Assembly (NCBI GenBank): GCA_019414465.1
Contig: DXLY01000021.1
Coordinates: forward strand, 1 to 25,792
DNA from: Collinsella sp.
Lineage (GTDB): Bacteria; Actinomycetota; Coriobacteriia; Coriobacteriales; Coriobacteriaceae
Length of the DNA: 25,792 nucleotides
Direction of reading: 5' to 3'
The position numbers and the translations under genes were made by a program. The notes under the pieces are model-generated. The model worked only from the letters and a program-made list of their open reading frames with translations, was not told the origin of the DNA and did no database searches. This document shows positions 22,625-25,792 of the stretch, piece after piece. Each line of letters starts with the position of its first letter. Position 1 is the first letter of the stretch.

Positions 22625-23602
22625 CTACTTTGCGTCGTAGGCCTCGGTGTCCCACCAGTCGAGCTGGGCGATGTTGTCGTGGATGTGCTGGCAGCTCTTG
22701 TGAAAGCCCTCGAGCTCGTACTCGGACAGGTCGAGCGTGTAGACCTCCTCGACGCCCTCGGCACCGATCACGCACGGCAGGGAGGTAAAGATACCCTCCT
22801 CGCCATACTGGCCGGTCATGAGCGTGGAAGCGGAAAGCACGGCGTGCTCGTTGTGCAGCACGGCGGCGCAGACGCGCGCGGCGGAGTTGGCGACGGCGTA
22901 TTCGGTGCACTGCTTGCCCTGGTAGGTCACATAGCCGCCCTTACGCGCGAGCTCCTCGACCTCCATGTGGTCAAAGGCGTACTTGTCGGGGTTCTCGGCC
23001 TGAAGCTCGTTGAGGTTTTTGCCGGCGATGGTTGCGGCCTTAAAGGCGGCAAGCTGGCTAAAGCCGTGCTCGCCGATCATGTAGGCGTCGATGGACTTGG
23101 GGCTCACGCCGACCTTCTTGGAGATCTCGGTGCGCAGGCGGGCGGAGTCCAGGCCGCAGCCCGAGCCGATGATCTTCTTGGGATCGTAGCCGGTCAGGTG
23201 CCACAGCTCGGTGCACACGACGTCGCAGGGGTTGGAGATGCTCACGAAGATGCCGTCAAAGCCGGCGTCGACGATGCGCTTGGCAAAGGTGCGGGCGGCG
23301 TCGGTGGTAAAGAACAGCTCGCCGTCGCGGTTGCCGGCGGCCAGCGCGACCTTGCCGGCGGCGTTGACGATGACGTCGCAGCAGGCCAGCTCCTCGTAGT
23401 GGTCGTAGCAGTTGACGATCTTGGTGTTGTACGGGACAAACGAAAGGGAGTCGCGCAGGTCCTGGACCTCGGACGTCACCTTGGCCTCGTTGATATCGCA
23501 TAGGTACAGCTCATCGGCAATGCCCTGCATGAGCAGGCTGTTGGCGACATGTGCTCCTACGTGGCCCTGGCCGACCACACCGATCTTACGCGTCTGGTAC
23601 AT
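22625..23602 (-). CDS. L-lactate/malate dehydrogenase-family protein
   Basis: Cytosolic NAD-dependent 2-hydroxyacid dehydrogenase of 325 residues. It has the Rossmann glycine motif GVVGQGHVGAHVA, the acidic end of beta-2 (LCDINEAK), the NPCDVV segment, LDSARLR with the paired Asp/Arg, and the catalytic His179 in IGEHG. The substrate-specificity loop reads AAGKVALAAGNRDGE, with neither the usual lactate-type Q-x-x-G-E-(S/T)-R nor the malate-type R-x-x-G-x-x-R. It could therefore be a lactate dehydrogenase, an L-2-hydroxyisocaproate dehydrogenase or another 2-oxoacid reductase. AAAGGA lies 7 nt before the ATG. A TACAAT box on the minus strand (23640-23645) is a likely -10. The gene is divergent from metA. 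Confidence 0.87.
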   Translation of the reverse strand: MYQTRKIGVVGQGHVGAHVANSLLMQGIADELYLCDINEAKVTSEVQDLRDSLSFVPYNTKIVNCYDHYEELACCDVIVNAAGKVALAAGNRDGELFFTTDAARTFAKRIVDAGFDGIFVSISNPCDVVCTELWHLTGYDPKKIIGSGCGLDSARLRTEISKKVGVSPKSIDAYMIGEHGFSQLAAFKAATIAGKNLNELQAENPDKYAFDHMEVEELARKGGYVTYQGKQCTEYAVANSAARVCAAVLHNEHAVLSASTLMTGQYGEEGIFTSLPCVIGAEGVEEVYTLDLSEYELEGFHKSCQHIHDNIAQLDWWDTEAYDAK

Positions 23603-23813
23603 ATATGTATCCTTTCGGCCGAGTTTTTCGCGTCGAACCATTGTAGCGTCCTGTTGCCACTTTGCTAGGCTAAAGCGCCACAGATTTTTGGGACATGCCG
23701 TAATCTCTACTTTTGGAGTGATTTGGGCCGCTGACGGCATCGCTGGGCGATGCGCTCGCGCGGATGGGGCCGGTCGTTGTACCATAGCTGCAACTGACTC
23801 ATAAGGAGCATCC
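23603..23813. promoter_or_regulatory. Divergent promoter region, dehydrogenase and metA
   Basis: The minus-strand -10 is TACAAT (23640-23645). For metA a weak TACCAT (23780-23785) lies 28 nt before the ATG. A 7-bp GCATCGC/GCGATGC hairpin (23737-23753) lies between. I see no SAM or other known riboswitch pattern before metA, though this was judged by eye. Confidence 0.4.
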
Positions 23814-24740
23814 ATGCCCATTCGCATCCCCGACGCCCTCCCTGCCGCCGCGCAGCTCGAGAGCGAGAACATCTTTGTCATGACCGAGTACCGCGCGCTG
23901 CACCAGGACATCCGTCCGCTGCGCGTGCTCATCCTCAACCTCATGCCCACCAAGATCGCCACCGAGACGCAGATCATGCGCAAGCTCTCCAACACGCCGC
24001 TGCAGGTGGAGGTGGACCTGCTGCGCACCAAAACGCACGAGGCCACGCACGTGAGCGCCGGCCACCTGGAGACGTTCTATCGCACGTTCGACGACATCCG
24101 CGACATCCACTACGACGGCCTGATTATCACGGGCGCGCCGGTGGAGCAGATGCCGTTCGAGGAGGTCGACTACTGGCCCGAGCTCTGCCAGATCATGGAT
24201 TGGTCCACCACGCACGTGCACTCTACGCTGCACATTTGTTGGGGCGCGCAGGCCGGCCTGTACCATCATTACGGTATCCAGAAGTACGACCTGCCGGCAA
24301 AGGCGAGCGGCGTATTTGAGCATTATCTGGTGAAGCCGCAAAGCCCGCTGGTCCGCGGCTTTGATGACCGTTTCTATGCCGTGCATTCGCGCAACACCGA
24401 TGTGCGCCGCGAGGACGTGGAGGCCGAGCCGCAGCTTGAGGTCGTGGCCGTGTCCGACGAGGTTGGCCTGTACATTGTCAAGTCGACCGACAGCCGTCGC
24501 TTTTTTGTATTTGGCCACCCCGAGTACGATACCGACACGCTGCGCCTGGAGTACGAGCGCGACGTGAAGCGCGGGCTCAACCCTCAGGTGCCGGCGCATT
24601 ACTTTCCGGGCGACGACCCCACCGCCGAGCCGCGAAACGTCTGGCGCAGCCAGGCTCAGCTGTTCTACACCAACTGGCTCAACTACTACGTCTATCAAAC
24701 CACGCCCTACGACCTAGCACGCGCCGGCGAGGAGCACTAG
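23814..24740 (+). CDS. metA: Homoserine O-acetyltransferase (MetA family)
   Basis: Cytosolic enzyme of methionine synthesis that acylates homoserine; 308 residues, normal for the family. Catalytic residues are visible: Cys142 in HICWGAQAGLYHHYG, His235 and Glu237 in FGHPEYD. Residue 111 is Glu (TGAPVEQMPFEEVDYW). In MetA-family enzymes Glu at this position is associated with acetyl-CoA use and Gly with succinyl-CoA, so acetyl transfer is predicted despite the common succinyltransferase label. AAGGAG precedes the ATG. A long hairpin with a T run follows (24841-24911). Confidence 0.94.
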   Translation: MPIRIPDALPAAAQLESENIFVMTEYRALHQDIRPLRVLILNLMPTKIATETQIMRKLSNTPLQVEVDLLRTKTHEATHVSAGHLETFYRTFDDIRDIHYDGLIITGAPVEQMPFEEVDYWPELCQIMDWSTTHVHSTLHICWGAQAGLYHHYGIQKYDLPAKASGVFEHYLVKPQSPLVRGFDDRFYAVHSRNTDVRREDVEAEPQLEVVAVSDEVGLYIVKSTDSRRFFVFGHPEYDTDTLRLEYERDVKRGLNPQVPAHYFPGDDPTAEPRNVWRSQAQLFYTNWLNYYVYQTTPYDLARAGEEH

Positions 24741-24789
24741 GCCGCTGTCGTGGCTGTGGCTGCGGCGGTTATCGTGGCCGCTACGCGAC

Positions 24790-24911
24790 GAGCGTGGATA
24801 ATCGGACACACGAGCGTGGATAATCGGATGCATGTTGAATGAGCGTGGATAATCTCCCGTTTTTAGCTCGTAAGGGGGCCCAAAGCGGGAGATTTTCCAC
24901 GCTCGATTTTT
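24790..24911 (+). terminator. GAGCGTGGATAAT repeat cluster ending in a terminator-like hairpin
   Basis: GAGCGTGGATAATCGG occurs at 24790-24805 and 24812-24827. A third unit, GAGCGTGGATAATCTCCCG (24841-24859), pairs with its inverse at 24886-24904 (19 bp, one mismatch), and five T follow at 24907-24911. The hairpin can end metA transcription; the two extra units suggest a repeat family was co-opted. Confidence 0.6.
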
Positions 24912-25201
24912 CTGCAGCTGTTGTACCGGCGGCAGCATCATGCGTCGAGTACATACGGGCCGCATCGCAAACTAGGTAGTTTTGATCCACGGCATTTTTT
25001 CTTTCAATGAAGTCGGTGGCTTTTGAGGTTCAAAATGTGGAGACAGGGACCTCTTGACAACCGTTCTACCTGCAGATATAAGCCATTAACCTAAAGCGTT
25101 CAAAACCGTCAAGCATTTGGTCAGCTTTTGGTTGGCATTTGGTCAGACTTCGCATGAAACCGCCTGGTACGTTGGCGCCGTTCCAAGAGTTTGGAGGCGA
25201 C
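24912..25201. promoter_or_regulatory. Upstream region of the AbiEi-like gene with strong promoter and direct repeats
   Basis: TTGACA (25054-25059), a 17-nt spacer and TATAAG (25077-25082) make the best promoter in the window. The leader carries two 12-nt direct repeats GCATTTGGTCAG (25113-25124 and 25135-25146) with a 22-nt period, about two helical turns. They lie downstream of the likely transcription start, where a bound repressor could block transcription. Bases 24912-25050 show no gene. Confidence 0.65.
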
Positions 25202-25792
25202 ATGGCAAACATGACGGCGAATCAAAGACTTGCAGGTCACATTAAGGCATGCGAACAGCAGATGAGCTGCGTGTACGCGCGAACTGCGGCGGAGGCAAAG
25301 CAGATTGAGCGACGGGTGGCGGCGGGAAGTCTAGAGGCGGTCATGCCAGGGCTGTATGCGCGTCCGGAATATTGGTCCGAACTCAAGTTTCGACAGCGTT
25401 ATCTGCATCGGGTGCGGGCCCTTGCGCAAAAGCATCCCGACTGGACGTTTTGCTCCTATACAGCGGCTGTTATCTATGGCCTTTCGGTTTCGCATGCCAA
25501 TTTGACGCACATCCATATCGCCGTGGCACCGGCACAATCAACGACGCCGGGCTCTAAGATTATTCGCCATCGCTATGCTCATCGAACGCGGGCCAGCCAG
25601 ATGGATATTGCCGTGACCGATATCGATCAGACGATTACGGATTGCCTGGTCGATGCGTCGTTTGTCGAGGGGCTGATCATTGCGGACTCGGCGCTCCATG
25701 AGCAGCTGTTGTCGAAGGAGCATCTCGTTGAGGCAGTCAACAAGCTTGGCTTAAATCGTCGCGGTGTTGTGACGGCGCGCAGGGTTGCACGG
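25202..25792 (+). CDS. AbiEi-type antitoxin-like protein, N-terminal part (3' end outside window)
   Basis: The frame is open for 197 codons to the window end. The N-terminal part (about 12-75) resembles the winged-helix 'AbiEi antitoxin' domain: after an alpha-helical start comes an IERRVAAGSLEAVMPGLYARPEYW segment. The next part (WTFCSYTAAVIYGLSVSHANLTHIHIAV, then DIDQTITDCLVDASFVEGLIIADSALHE) matches actinobacterial proteins in which this domain precedes a regulator or DUF559-like nuclease region. GGAGG lies 4 nt before the ATG at 25202; a second ATG three codons on is possible. Whether a toxin partner follows cannot be seen. Assignment is by remembered pattern only. Confidence 0.65.
   Translation, partial: MANMTANQRLAGHIKACEQQMSCVYARTAAEAKQIERRVAAGSLEAVMPGLYARPEYWSELKFRQRYLHRVRALAQKHPDWTFCSYTAAVIYGLSVSHANLTHIHIAVAPAQSTTPGSKIIRHRYAHRTRASQMDIAVTDIDQTITDCLVDASFVEGLIIADSALHEQLLSKEHLVEAVNKLGLNRRGVVTARRVAR

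Noticed and set aside
22679..23503. 274-codon open frame on the + strand opposite the dehydrogenase gene
   Set aside because: It covers the dehydrogenase catalytic regions in antisense and its translation is low-complexity Val/Gly/Asp/Leu, a codon-bias shadow.
23603..23813. Possible SAM riboswitch before metA
   Set aside because: I looked for multi-stem riboswitch signatures and saw only a 7-bp hairpin with a 3-nt loop.
24790..24904. Possible CRISPR array in the GAGCGTGGATAAT cluster
   Set aside because: There are only three units with 6- and 13-nt spacing and one inverted unit, and no cas genes; spacers are far too short.

Overview
The window looks like chromosomal DNA from a gut member of the Coriobacteriia, most likely Collinsella. 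This is inferred from the high G+C content, the strong GGAGG-type ribosome binding sites, the set of proteins, and several intergenic repeat families. No 16S or other marker is present, so the genus is a judgement. There are no tRNA or rRNA genes, transposases, integrases or CRISPR arrays.

Bases 1-7778 are mostly core genes on the + strand: the end of an ABC exporter ATPase/permease, endonuclease III (nth), the transcription-repair coupling factor (mfd), a PAP2-type membrane phosphatase, a PLP-dependent threonine-aldolase-like enzyme and a GNAT acetyltransferase. Hairpins with terminator features lie just upstream of mfd and of the acetyltransferase gene.

Bases 7800-22492 form a sugar-amine catabolic island. 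It holds three paralogous SIS-domain proteins of the FrlB/FraB (Amadori-product 6-phosphate deglycase) type, three GntR/HutC-type repressors, a complete mannose-family PTS permease (fused EIIAB, then EIIC and EIID), a DMT exporter, a beta-phosphoglucomutase-like HAD phosphatase and a YitT-family membrane protein. The simplest reading is that the PTS imports and phosphorylates Amadori compounds such as fructoselysine, and the SIS enzymes split the 6-phosphates into sugar phosphate and free amine. Each regulator sits beside or near one SIS module, and the promoter regions carry different repeated motifs, which suggests three regulatory circuits. recQ lies in the island and is probably co-transcribed with the third gntR.

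Bases 22625-24740 hold a lactate/malate-type dehydrogenase (minus strand), divergent from metA, whose Glu111 points to homoserine O-acetyltransferase activity. After a repeat-rich gap, a gene cut by the window end encodes an AbiEi-like protein behind a near-consensus promoter and two 12-nt direct repeats.

The intergenic DNA is unusually structured. It contains a two-copy element of about 160-210 nt with covarying stems (9721-9883 and 18280-18488), a nested palindrome (16075-16193), a three-copy hairpin repeat (7767, 15301, 17434), a 19-bp-arm palindrome (9937-9990) and a GAGCGTGGATAAT repeat cluster after metA.
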